From: Morella rubra
Lineage: Eukaryota > Streptophyta > Magnoliopsida > Fagales > Myricaceae
Length of the DNA: 64,000 nt
Direction: 5' to 3'
Assembly (NCBI GenBank): GCA_003952965.2
Contig: CM025849.1
Location: 6,545,947-6,609,946 of the forward strand
Below are positions 11,322 through 21,142 of the stretch, piece by piece. The notes under the pieces were generated by a model. The model was not told where the DNA came from and searched no databases. It saw only the letters and a list, made by a program, of their open reading frames with translations. Every line of letters begins with the position of its first letter. Position 1 is the stretch's first letter. Made by a program: the position numbers and the translations under genes.

Positions 11322-12023
11322 GCCAGATCAGATGGTCCATTGGTTTCACGTATATCTTTTTAAACTATAAAAGATTGATTCTGGAAAAGGGTTTGGGATT
11401 TGGGATCAACTAGTTGTTATAATAGCAGAAAGACCTAATTTACCATAAACAATTTTAACTCTTGCCTTCTTGGCTACGGTAGTTCAGAATTTAAAGATTG
11501 CATTTGCCATACAATGTCACTAGAACAACTTATTATTTACAACTAAAAAAATCTGTTGGTAAATAAGTTATATAGGCAATGTGGGATCCTATTCAGCTGG
11601 TTAAAGCGTTATGCATGGGGAATGATCGAATTTGGTGAATGAGATCTCAAATTATGTGGAAGAAAAATTCCTCATGTTTATAAAGTAGAACCTTGGACTT
11701 ACTTTGTGTTGCCACGTCAGCCTTAGTTATACGATTTGTTAGTTCAAAGCGAACTAAATTAGTTGTGGCCGCGTGAGCAATAGTGCCGCGAGAGTCACGC
11801 GAGAGCACTGGACTAAGTATATAGTTCTACTATATAAAGAGAGTTCATGTATTTTGTAACTTACACTGTGAATAACAATTCAGTACGATACATTTAAGCA
11901 CACTTCTTCTTCCGCATACTCTGTTCTTCTCACTTTTGACACTTTGCAAGAGACATTTTCTGGCTTTTGAGCGTAGGGGAACAAAACTGTGTGGATTTCG
12001 ACCCAAAGGGGACAGTATCTTGT
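11322..12023. repeat. Spacer between duplication units: diverged older repeat copy
   Basis: After about 29 bp of unmatched sequence it follows the 2329-2500 region, then a piece like 2655-2705 without the LINE, then pieces like 3730-3960 of the foldback element, with many more differences than between units 1 and 2. It looks like the collapsed remnant of an earlier copy, so the locus probably duplicated more than once. A solo LTR lies inside it. Confidence 0.7.
11707..11941. mobile_element. Solo LTR (235 bp) with 5-bp target-site duplication
   Basis: Begins TGTTGCCACG and ends CTTTTGACA, that is TG...CA. It is flanked by CTTTG at 11702-11706 and 11942-11946. The unoccupied site is visible in the paralogous sequences near 3893-3900 and 15225-15232 (ttactttgcaagag). 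A TATA-like motif (ctatataaagag, about 11829) and a T-rich 3' end fit an LTR promoter. The 5-bp duplication and small size suggest a Ty1/Copia element or TRIM. It was left after LTR-LTR recombination. Confidence 0.85.
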
Positions 12024-12208
12024 CAAGCAAAGAACCCTTTTTTGGCCGGGTAAACAAGGAACTCCTTCCTTGACGGCTTGAAGAATATTAGAAGTCCCAT
12101 AATTTAACAACACAACCCCCCAAAGCAATCGAAAAGGAATAATCCTCCGAGTAGCCCAGAAAAAAAATGTATAGAAGGGACAAAGAATCGACATCTTTTT
12201 CCCATTCA

Positions 12209-12216
12209 GAACGTTC
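12209..12216 (+). promoter_or_regulatory. Possible minimal heat-shock element, unit 2
   Basis: The same GAACGTTC motif, 49 bp upstream of the ATG of the second short RTM2-like gene. Weak evidence on its own. Confidence 0.25.
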
Positions 12217-12264
12217 GATCTGCAGATACAATCAAAGAAGTCGATTGCAAATTAAGCAGCGGAA

Positions 12265-13137
12265 ATGTCTACGAGGCAACATCCCCGGGAACTCAGTACT
12301 GCCTCCTTCCTACAATCAGAGAACTCGATTGTATATGAGGATTTCCAGCCAAATATAGAAGGAAAGGAAGAAGAAGCACCTTACATTGCATTATTTCGTT
12401 TTCCAGCTGGTAACATATCTATCTTATTCAAAATTTGTTTGCTTTCTTCCTTTTTGTACGATCTTTTGTATGCACTCACGCAATTTTCTAAGGTATATTA
12501 TATCCAGTTCCATCTGGGCCCTGGCCCCAGGCGCGGCTTAACTCTTAAGGGTAGGCTGCCTAAGGCCTCAACTCACGATAAGCCGCTCCTGTCTGGCCCC
12601 GAGAAACTTTCCATATATCTGTATGACTTTGATTTTGTGGCTTCTGTTCTTCTTTTTGGCTGGTTCTGTAAGTGGTGCTGTTAGGATATATATAGCAAGT
12701 TTGCACTTGAAACCATTTGCCTGATCATATATAGAGGCCTAAATGATCAAAGTTGAAATGGGCAACTGTAGGTACGTACATCAGTAATGCTCCTTCAACC
12801 GGCCTTTGCCTTTTCAGGTTTTGTAAAGGAGCAAGTAAGAATCATATATTTCAACCCTACTCGTAGGATAAGGATTCAGGGAGAGCGAACACTTGAAGAC
12901 AATAGAAAGAGCCAATTCGACGCATCGTTTTTAGTTCCAGAAAATTGTGACACGGAAAAAATGCAAGCCAACTTTGAACAGGGAATTCTCACTATTACAA
13001 TGCCCATAAAGACTGCGCTGGATTCTGCTAAGCAGAAAGCTGTGAAGAATCTGGCCAGGAGGCAGATGCTGCGAAATGTGGGTGCAGCAGTTCTCGTGAT
13101 AGGGGCAATTGGAGCATATGTCTACTACTATAAATAG
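12265..13137 (+). CDS. Short RTM2-like HSP20-domain protein, copy 2
   Basis: Exons 12265-12409 and 12818-13137 (phase-1 intron) encode 154 aa with the same plan as copy 1: HSP20 domain, basic linker, C-terminal membrane helix. Differences I can see from copy 1 are few: EDF for EEF and YIAL for YVAL in exon 1; SFLVP for SLLVP, NFEQGI for NIEQGN, MLRN for MLVN and AAV for AAG in exon 2. FEQG-I-LTITMP is closer to the long paralogue (FQQGVLTITMP), so copy 2 looks the less derived. Homology with copy 1 begins only 241 bp before the ATG. Upstream of that is spacer sequence and a solo LTR, so the distal promoters differ. Confidence 0.86.
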
Positions 13138-14037
13138 CCATCGCTTCGATCCGGACAAGCCGAAGAGTACTAGTTGTTACATGGTACTTTGTTTTCATAT
13201 GGATATGCACGTTTGTATTTGTAGTTAGGCACATTTGCATGTAAAGTCCCTATAGTATTAAAAACCTACAAATGAGCCTCTGATGTAAGAAAAATTAACC
13301 TCAAATAGCTCCATGACGTCGAGGTTATTCCATTAAAAACAGACCCCTCCCTACACTCTCTTCTCGAACGTTAACTGTGGCTTATTTGTAACTTGATTGT
13401 ACAAATGAATCTATTTTTAACTGAATATCGGCCTCATCGCGCACCTATTTATCATTTATCATTTTTTCTTACCCCCAGGAGCGCACTTATTTACAATTTT
13501 CCAATACCACAGAACGTTATGTGCAATTACGCCTTCTAATTATAACACTTAATAAGAAGGATCGGTTCAAAATGTTACTTATCTAATCTAGTTAGTAATT
13601 ATGATCCTCCATATTTCTTATTCAGCTTATTACTGCAGGCCACAGATGGTTAATTGGGTTCATATTGTATAGCTTTTTAAACTATAAAAGATTTGATTCT
13701 GGAAAAGGGTTTGGGTCAACTAGTTGTTAATAGCATAAGGACCTAATATATATGCTACAAACAATTTTTTCCCTTCTTGGCTACGGGAGTTCAGAATTTC
13801 AGAATTTAATGATTGTCTTTGCCATACAATGTCACTTGCCGGCACTGCAAGAAATATGGCCGATAACATTGATAAAGTACGTCTTCCAAAGTATAGAAAG
13901 TCGTCAATGAATACATATAGAGATGATGGCCTGTGGTCAAGAGGTTCTCATTCGTGACTAATAGTATTACCTCCCACAAAATATAATTGTCACTAGAACA
14001 ACCTTATTACTACTAAAAAAAATTGTGTTGGTAAATA
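13138..14037. other. 3' flank of short RTM2-like copy 2
   Basis: Counterpart of 1798-2696. No gene seen. Confidence 0.6.
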
Positions 14038-14053
14038 ACTTATATTTTGGTCC

Positions 14054-14839
14054 TTTTTTTTTTTTTTGTAATCATCTACCACTACCTTTATTCAAAACAA
14101 CACCAAAACATCAAAGCTATGGGGGGTCAGTCCACCATAAACCCAGTACAACTCAAGAAAATGCTCAAACACAGCAGGGTAGCTTTCGGTTAAAAACATA
14201 GAGACAACCCATCTAGCAAAATGGTGCGCTTCCTCATTAGCACCTCAAAGAACAAAATTAAAAGAGCAAAAACTGAAATCATTAGCTAACTTGACAATCT
14301 CAGCAATCCTATCATGGCACCTCCAATTCCTTCTTTCAGGAAAATGCTTGATGGCCTCAATCGCACATAGAGAGTCTCCCTCAACCCCAATCTGTTTGAA
14401 CCCAAGCTGAGATGCCTCCTCCAAACCAACCTGAACAGCTCTGATTTCCCCTTCCTCCGAATCCTCCACTTGAAATTTACTCAGTCTTGCACCAACCACA
14501 CGACTTACATGATTCTTAATAACCCCCACCCTAACAGCAAAATCATCCCAAATTACAACATCAATTTACCTTGTATTGGCCCAGTATTGGAGCTTTCCAT
14601 CTAGCAACAATAGCCACTTCCTTCTTCTTAGTCCAACCAGACACATGTTCACCAAATACACGCAAAATCATAGTCACTAGCTTCATTATATCAAGAACCA
14701 CTCCATTATGCACTATCTGATTTCTCATCCACTAAATAAGATCCCATGAAATCAAAGCAAAAAGCTAAAATTAATGATAGTCTTCAACAGGTAAATCATT
14801 AAGAGAGGAAAGGTCAATAATAGTTGTGACCCATGAAGT
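14054..14839 (-). mobile_element. 5'-truncated LINE (RNase H end), unit 2
   Basis: Counterpart of 2713-3507, with target-site duplications ACTTATATTTTGGTCC at 14038-14053 and 14840-14855. Here the RNase H-like reading is better preserved: 14245-14529 on the minus strand reads through VGARLSKFQVEDSEEGEIRA and GVEGDSLCAIEAIKHF, where GDS is the usual 'second-strand Asp' motif of this RNase H family. Confidence 0.9.
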
Positions 14840-14912
14840 ACTTATATTTTGGTCCTTAATTTGTTTGATCATATGCTATTTTTGTCTTTTAAAATCTTTT
14901 AAGTGACCAAAC

Positions 14913-15417
14913 TGTAACGACTCAAACTTTGCTTGGCAAGATATTGTCTGCTTTGTGCCGAAACCCGCACAATCTTGTTTCTATAGGCTCCAAGCTTAGA
15001 AAAAAGGTCTTTTGCAAAGTAAATATAAGGTCCTACCCTATAAATACTAAGAACTTCTCCCTCCCGAGCAATGTAGGATCCTATTCAGTTGGTTTGAGCG
15101 TTGTACTGATAACGCGATAGTCACAAGTTTGAGATATGCATGGAGAATGAGAACTTGGTGAATGGGATATCACATTATCTGGAGGAAAAGTTCCTGATGT
15201 TCATAAGATAGGACCTTGGACTTACTTTGCAAGAGACATTTTCTGGGCTTTGAGCCTAAAGGAACAAAACCATGCGGATTTCAACCCAAAGTGGACAATT
15301 ACTTATGAAGCAAATTAGTCAGAGTTGTTATACAAACCTTGTTGTAGCTATGACTTGTTGGCAACGAATGGAGTTTGACACAACGAGCAGGTAGATATAT
15401 ATATGAGAGTCGTTACA
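14913..15417. repeat. Foldback element with tRNA-like centre, unit 2
   Basis: Counterpart of 3581-4085, with the same terminal TGTAACGACTC and GAGTCGTTACA and the same tRNA-like loop (ggtttgagcgttgtactgataacgcgatag). Loop substitutions between the units show no constraint to keep a tRNA fold. Confidence 0.7.
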
Positions 15418-17556
15418 GAAACCTTGTTGTAGCTACGATTTGTGGGCAATGAATGGAGTTTGTGAAATAGCCCGAATCGTGAAGGCTTCTAGTGCTGTCT
15501 TATAGTAATAACAGTACCACTGTTAAATTTAGGTTAAGGTCAGTAGAAGGATTGTTAAAGAAAAAATATTCTACGTACTAAACATAATCAAGACATTTTA
15601 TTCATGCCTTTATAACACAAAAGAGTATCAGTTCAATTGTTTATGTACAAACTACAAGACATGACAGAAGTTTACTACTTAATTACAAATTTACACAAGT
15701 TTTGATCTTAAAGTCTCTTACTCTTCTTCCTCATATGCTGGTGACATTAAAGTCAGGAGACCCTTACCGAATCCATCTGTGGATACTTTCTACAATGATG
15801 TTTAGGTTCTTAGTAACCTAGACTCATATGACCAGCTTTAAGATTTAGACCCCATGCATGAGACAAGGTATTAGTAAACTCCTTATATACATCATGTATC
15901 TCTGCTAAAACAATTTAACAAACATTGTGAGTCCAAATGACTTAATAAAACCAATGGTTAGTACAACATGAAGCAGATAACATAAATAATACATTGAAGA
16001 AACTAGTTCATCAATCCAACAACATAATAAAAGATGAAAGAAAGGAAAAGAGTTAGAATAAAGATAATCTTTCCAAATTTCAACCACCACCCTTAGGCAT
16101 CACTCCTAAAGTGAAAAATACGTCCTTTCTTATGACTGTTTCACGTACGTTCATAATTACTCCCGGACCCTGCTTAATCCACTAGAGTAACTATAACTAG
16201 GATGCCACAATTTGTGGTCCACTTTCTCATGTGCACAGTACTGTCACGTCTTCAAATCACCAGTTAAGTATGCATATCTCATGTCAATGCCGAGCATTAC
16301 GTGATATGTCATACATTAACCATTAAACTTCTTTTGGAAATTATATTTTTCAACATAGAAAACAATTGACATTTTTAAAAGAAAAAGATAGGTATTTTGA
16401 AGAAAATAACACCTCGATTCAAGGTTAATATCCGATTAACCTCTATTTAGAAATTATATATGAATATTTTGACATAACCAAAATGACATAGAGTTTAAAA
16501 TAACAAAGAACCTTTCAAAGAATATTTCCAACCATTGAAAACATAGAAAGTCGTCCTCCAAAGTATAGAAAGTCGTCGATAAATACACATAGAGATGATG
16601 GCCCGTGGTCAAGAGGTTGGTTGAGAAAACCTTGTGACTAAAAGTATTACCTACCACAAAATATAATTGTCACTAGAACAACCTTATTACAACTCAAAGA
16701 AATCTGTTGGTAAATAACTTATACTTTAGTCCTTAATCTGTTGGTAAACAACTCTGACTTTGCTTGGTAAGATATTATCCACTTTGGGCCGAAACTCGAA
16801 CAGTTTTGTTTCTCTAGGCTTAAAGCCTATAAAAAAAATGTCTCTTGCACAAGCAAATGTTGGCTTCTCTGGCCACTTGTTGGCCTTACCGGCCCCCTCG
16901 TGGCTTTGTTGTGTCACCTCTAGGCTGTCGATCTCATATACTAGCACCCGAGTGGTTCCGATAGTTATAATCTATCGTTTCTTGCCACTCCGCTCTCTGC
17001 CTAGCATGGAGCATTTGTGATTCTGTCGATCCTTTTGGATCTTGCTAGACTTTCTTTACAACCTAGATCTATTTGATCTATAATTTATTGATCTTTATTG
17101 TATCTTGTATTGTAGATTCTGTTGCAATGAAACCATTTATAAAAAAAAACACATCAGCTGATTACCAACTTTCTTAATTTCTGCAAAAGGCTGCACGTTG
17201 AATGAATAACCTATACTGATCATGCATGTCTTGGAAAAGTATCGAGAATATATCAAAGAAACGTTTTCCGTTCGTTTGCAGAAGAAGTTATCGATCAATT
17301 GAAGCCCATTAAACTTGACAACCCAAAGCAATCGAAAAGGAATCGTCTGCATGCGCCCAGAAAACATCTCAAAACCAGTGCAATAAAAAAGGAATATATA
17401 GATTAGTCTCATCGATGGGAACACGCAAACCCAACATCCAATAAGAAAAGCATCTATAAAATGGACACATATACATATAACCGGCAAGTTTTTCACGTCG
17501 TCCAAAACGTTTGATCTGCAGATACCACCAAAGAACTCGACAGCGAAGCCGCAGAA
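15418..17556. other. Intergenic DNA between RTM2-like genes, unit 2
   Basis: Counterpart of 4086-6211: the possible exon relics (about 15720-16140, minus strand) with changed residues such as VFFTLGVMPKG, and the retroelement 3' remnant (about 16750-17150) with its A-rich tail. No intact gene seen. Confidence 0.4.
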
Positions 17557-19034
17557 ATGCCTTTGTGGCACATTTTTCCGTCGAGGTCGACGTCGACCCA
17601 TCCCATATTGGATGAGAATCTCCAGCCAAAGTTTGAACGAAATGAAGGAGCGGCAGCTGACACTATCTTAATTCATCTTCCAACAGGTAACGTAACTTAT
17701 TACTCATGATCTAGTTCATCTGTTGCCTCTGTGGATTTGAGTTTTTGTTTTTTTCTTTTTCTAAAGAAGTACTTATTCGCTTCATTTTTTTTCTTTTTTC
17801 TTTTACAATTTTGCATGAATTATTCATGAAGTATATGTTTGACCATGCTTTTACGTAGTCATAGTAGCTGAAAGGGAGGGGATGACCAGGAAGATCTTGC
17901 AAGGCTGATGGGTGCATGTGATCCCTATTCTTACACCAAGACATGATTTTTAAAATGAAAATGCTATGAAAAATGACTTTTTTCTGGGAGGGATACCTAT
18001 CAAATATAGGATCAATCTTGACTGAGGTAGCGTAAGTTACATGTGACTTTAATAATAGGAAAAAATACACTTTTCGCCTTTGGATTATTGGGGTTTTGAT
18101 ACTTTGCACCCCCTACTGTTAATTTATATTGAAATTGCTATTTTTTCAGTAAAATAACAAATTTATCCCTATACAAAATATAATTATAAAAAATTATGAG
18201 GGTAAAATTGTCATTTCACTTAAACAAAATAGTAATTTCTGTTTAAATTAACAGTAGAGGTGCAAAGTGTAAACGGTTAGTAGTTGATGGCGAAATGTAA
18301 CGAAATTGATAATTTTGAGTGAAAATTATAAGAACCTCAATAGTTGGAGGGCGAAAAGTATATTTAACCATTAATAATATGTGGCGGCTTAGTCTTTTTT
18401 TTTTTTTGGGTGGTTCTCTATAACTTGTGTTAGTGTATATATAGAAAGTTTGTGCTAGAAAGCATTTGCCTCGAAGGCCTTAGGATCAAATTAGTTGAAA
18501 TGACCAAATTTGCGTATCGATCCACTCTTTCAACCCTTTCCCTTTTCAGGTTTTGTGAAGGAGCGAATAAAGATCACATACATGAAACCTGCAATAAAGG
18601 TTCAGGGAGAGAGAACTCTTGAAAACAATAAATGGAGCCCATACACCAAAACTTTTTTAGTTCCAGAAAACTGTGACACAGATAAAATTCAAAGCAAGTT
18701 TCAACAGGGAGTTCTCACCATTACAATGCCCAAAAAGATCGTGAAACAAGTTGGAACGTCCGCGCCTGAAAATCCCGAAGCAACTTCTACTCTAGTTGTA
18801 ACGTCGGCGCGGCCCGAAGATCCCGGAGCAACTTATACTGCCGTAGAGACAGAGTACGAAATAAGACGAAGGGTTGTAGAGATTGGTCAGTCTTGGGACC
18901 TTCCGGAAGGCACCCTAAAATCCAAGACGCTGAATGAAGAGGAGAGGCAGATGCTGGTAAATGTGGGTGCAGCAGTTCTCGTGACAGTTGCAATTGGAGC
19001 ATGTTTCTACTTTAGCCATCGCTCATCTGGCTGA
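17557..19034 (+). CDS. Long RTM2-like HSP20-domain protein, intact copy
   Basis: Exons 17557-17686 and 18550-19034, phase-1 intron (GT 17687, AG 18548-18549), 204 aa. The N-terminus (MPLWHIFPSRSTS) leads into an HSP20 domain, about residues 20-117: ILIHLPTGFVKERIKITY, VQGERTLENNKW, FLVPENCDTDKIQSKFQQG, VLTITMPKK. A linker follows with a twofold repeat of about 15 residues (SAPENPEATSTLVVT, then SARPEDPGATYTAVET), an acidic/basic stretch, and a tail anchor (MLVNVGAAVLVTVAIGACFYF) followed by HRSSG. This fits RTM2-type membrane-anchored small-HSP-like proteins, which sit on membranes of the phloem endomembrane system in Arabidopsis. The linker is about 50 aa longer than in the short paralogues. 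Phase and exon boundary are identical, so all four copies come from one ancestor. Confidence 0.87.
18062..18365. mobile_element. Palindromic MITE in intron, unit 2
   Basis: Counterpart of 6717-7021, with left end aatacacttttcgcc and right end gggcgaaaagtatattt. It lies in the intron of the intact long RTM2-like gene, so it is tolerated there. Confidence 0.65.
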
Positions 19035-19713
19035 TCTGGACAAGCCAAAGACTAGTTGTTGTTATAGTTCCTTCCGTATGTAAATGCAAGCTTGGATTTG
19101 TGATTATAACACGTAGGAAGGCAATGCTTTGGAAACAAGCGAATAGGATCACACCCATAATACTAATTGGTTAATTCGAAATTAATGTCACTGCTGCCTA
19201 AACTATATAAAAAGGTCCACAGCTTATACGGGAAAAGATTTCTGTTATTCACTGCTCATTTATTTTTAACTATATTGGATTTAGACATTAAATTTAGAGT
19301 TAAATACACTTTGCACCCTGTAATTATGGAGGTCTTGACTTTGCACCTCAATCTATTATTTTTGTTATATCGCACCAATTATTTTAGACATTTTGCACCC
19401 TCTTTTAAAAAATTTCAATTAATTTGGATGGAAAATAATTTGTTAACGTGTAAATTGATAATTTTGTCCCATATTGTTTTTTACAATAACTATTTGTGAG
19501 AGAAAATTGTATTTTAAAGACTAAAAAATAAATTTCCAAAATTTTTTAACTGAGGGTGTAATTGTGAGTTGTATTTATCCCTTAAATTTGAGTAAGGAAA
19601 GCCTAAAACAGAACAGAGGTTTCAAGAAAAGATAGGATTTTGATCCTAAAAACAATTGCAAATCAGGCAGTCACGGCCTAAAAGACTAATATCATCCAAG
19701 ACCGGAAGAATTA
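19035..19713. other. 3' flank of long RTM2-like gene
   Basis: No gene. It holds the second old MITE-like repeat (about 19300-19580) and a short insertion near 19190-19235 (ctgctgcctaaactatata...) absent from unit 1. The 110-codon frame at 19167-19499 is low-complexity and not supported. Confidence 0.4.
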
Positions 19714-19935
19714 GGACATGTTCGTTTTGAGAAAATTTTAAGGATTTAAATATGGTGTGAATATTTAGATAATATTTGAGTTTTATTGGCATGCATGTAG
19801 AGGTTGTTGAGTTGTATTGATGTTTGTAAAAAAGATAATATTGAGTTGTATTGGTATGCTATAGAAGTAATGTTAGGATTGTAAATTTAGAAAGTTAGAT
19901 TCAAATTCTAAATTTTTAGCCAAACGAACATGCCC
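19714..19935. mobile_element. PIF/Harbinger-type MITE, unit 2
   Basis: Counterpart of 8331-8552, flanked by TTA (19711-19713 and 19936-19938). The left terminal repeat has one change (GGACATG for GGGCATG). Confidence 0.72.
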
Positions 19936-21142
19936 TTACTTTTAGAGTAGCCACAATACAGCTCAATGGCTTTCAGGGCCTGACTTTTAGAGACACTAGA
20001 GGCACTTCAGAACTTCACTAGTTTAAAATGCAATGTCAGAAGCACTCATTATTCATGATGGAATTGCAACGCTTGCTGCATTCTGGCTAAACCAAAATAA
20101 GCATGCCTAGAACAAGGCAATGCCCTCGCTGGGAAGGCCATTCGATTTGAAGATGATTACTAATTGAAACTTCTAAGGAGAACCTCCTTTAAAGCAAAAA
20201 TTCTAACCGGGACTCCTCAAGCCAATGCCTCGAAAATTATCAACCCATTTCATCCAACTCCATCATCAATTCAGGCCTCCATGAACCAAGTCATTTTTGT
20301 CGTAATGGAGTGAATAGTGTGTTCAATGCTGCAGCAGGTTGCAAGCCATTGTCGGAAAAATGATACTGTCTGTCAAGCTTTTTGCCCCAGTTTTGCTAAA
20401 ACTCCAGCTAGAGCTGAAAGGCACAAATTCATGTGGATCTCAGTTTGTTTACTATTTGTTGATTGACTGACTGCCATTTTCATAGACAGCTTCAGGTAAC
20501 AGGCCACCATCTATGAAGCTTGCCAAAAATCAGACCGGCATAGACATCTTTCATTGATCTTCTGTTGGATTCTACAGCAGAGCTCAATATAGTTGAAATG
20601 ACCAATATGAAAGCTAAAAAGATTTTGACGCTTGATACCATCTAAGGAAGGCATAATGTAATGTCTATTGCAGCCACTGTACCTACTTATTAGGTTTGCA
20701 ATTCACCATCCTTATGTTCTGTCTCTCAGTGAAGTTCTCATGAGGATCAGGGAGAAGAGGAGAGGGATACCAAAAGAAAAGTCTGTTGGCTGAAACCAAA
20801 CCAAGCTGATAAGCCAAACTAGCATCTGGCAAGCCAGAGAGCCTCTCTCTCTTAAGTATACTTAACCCAATAGGTTGAATCTCTGTAATCTTTTGCTTTA
20901 TCATTGCTCATCCCAGCTTTGATATTTCACTGCCAAAACTAAGAGGTACCCAAACTCTTCTCTTTCATCATCTACCTATAACAGTAACTTAATGGGATAT
21001 GAACCCCCAGAAAATACACAACATTTACCAGGCTAACTATAAAATAAAATAAAATAAAAACTAAGCCTCTAAGTTGCCTAACCAGGACAAGAGAACTAAG
21101 AAGTACACATAAAAAATATCTAATACTTACAATCTAATCTTA
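19936..21142 (-). other. Region 3' of RBL (probably includes 3' UTR)
   Basis: Downstream of the RBL stop. Almost unchanged between the units. No other gene seen. A GTAAGT shortly after the stop (about 21124-21130, minus strand) could allow a 3'-UTR intron. Confidence 0.4.

Noticed and set aside
20683-20904. 73-codon minus-strand frame, identical in both units, as a small gene
   Set aside because: The identity is explained by the recent duplication. It has no domain or splice context and lies where the RBL 3' UTR is expected.
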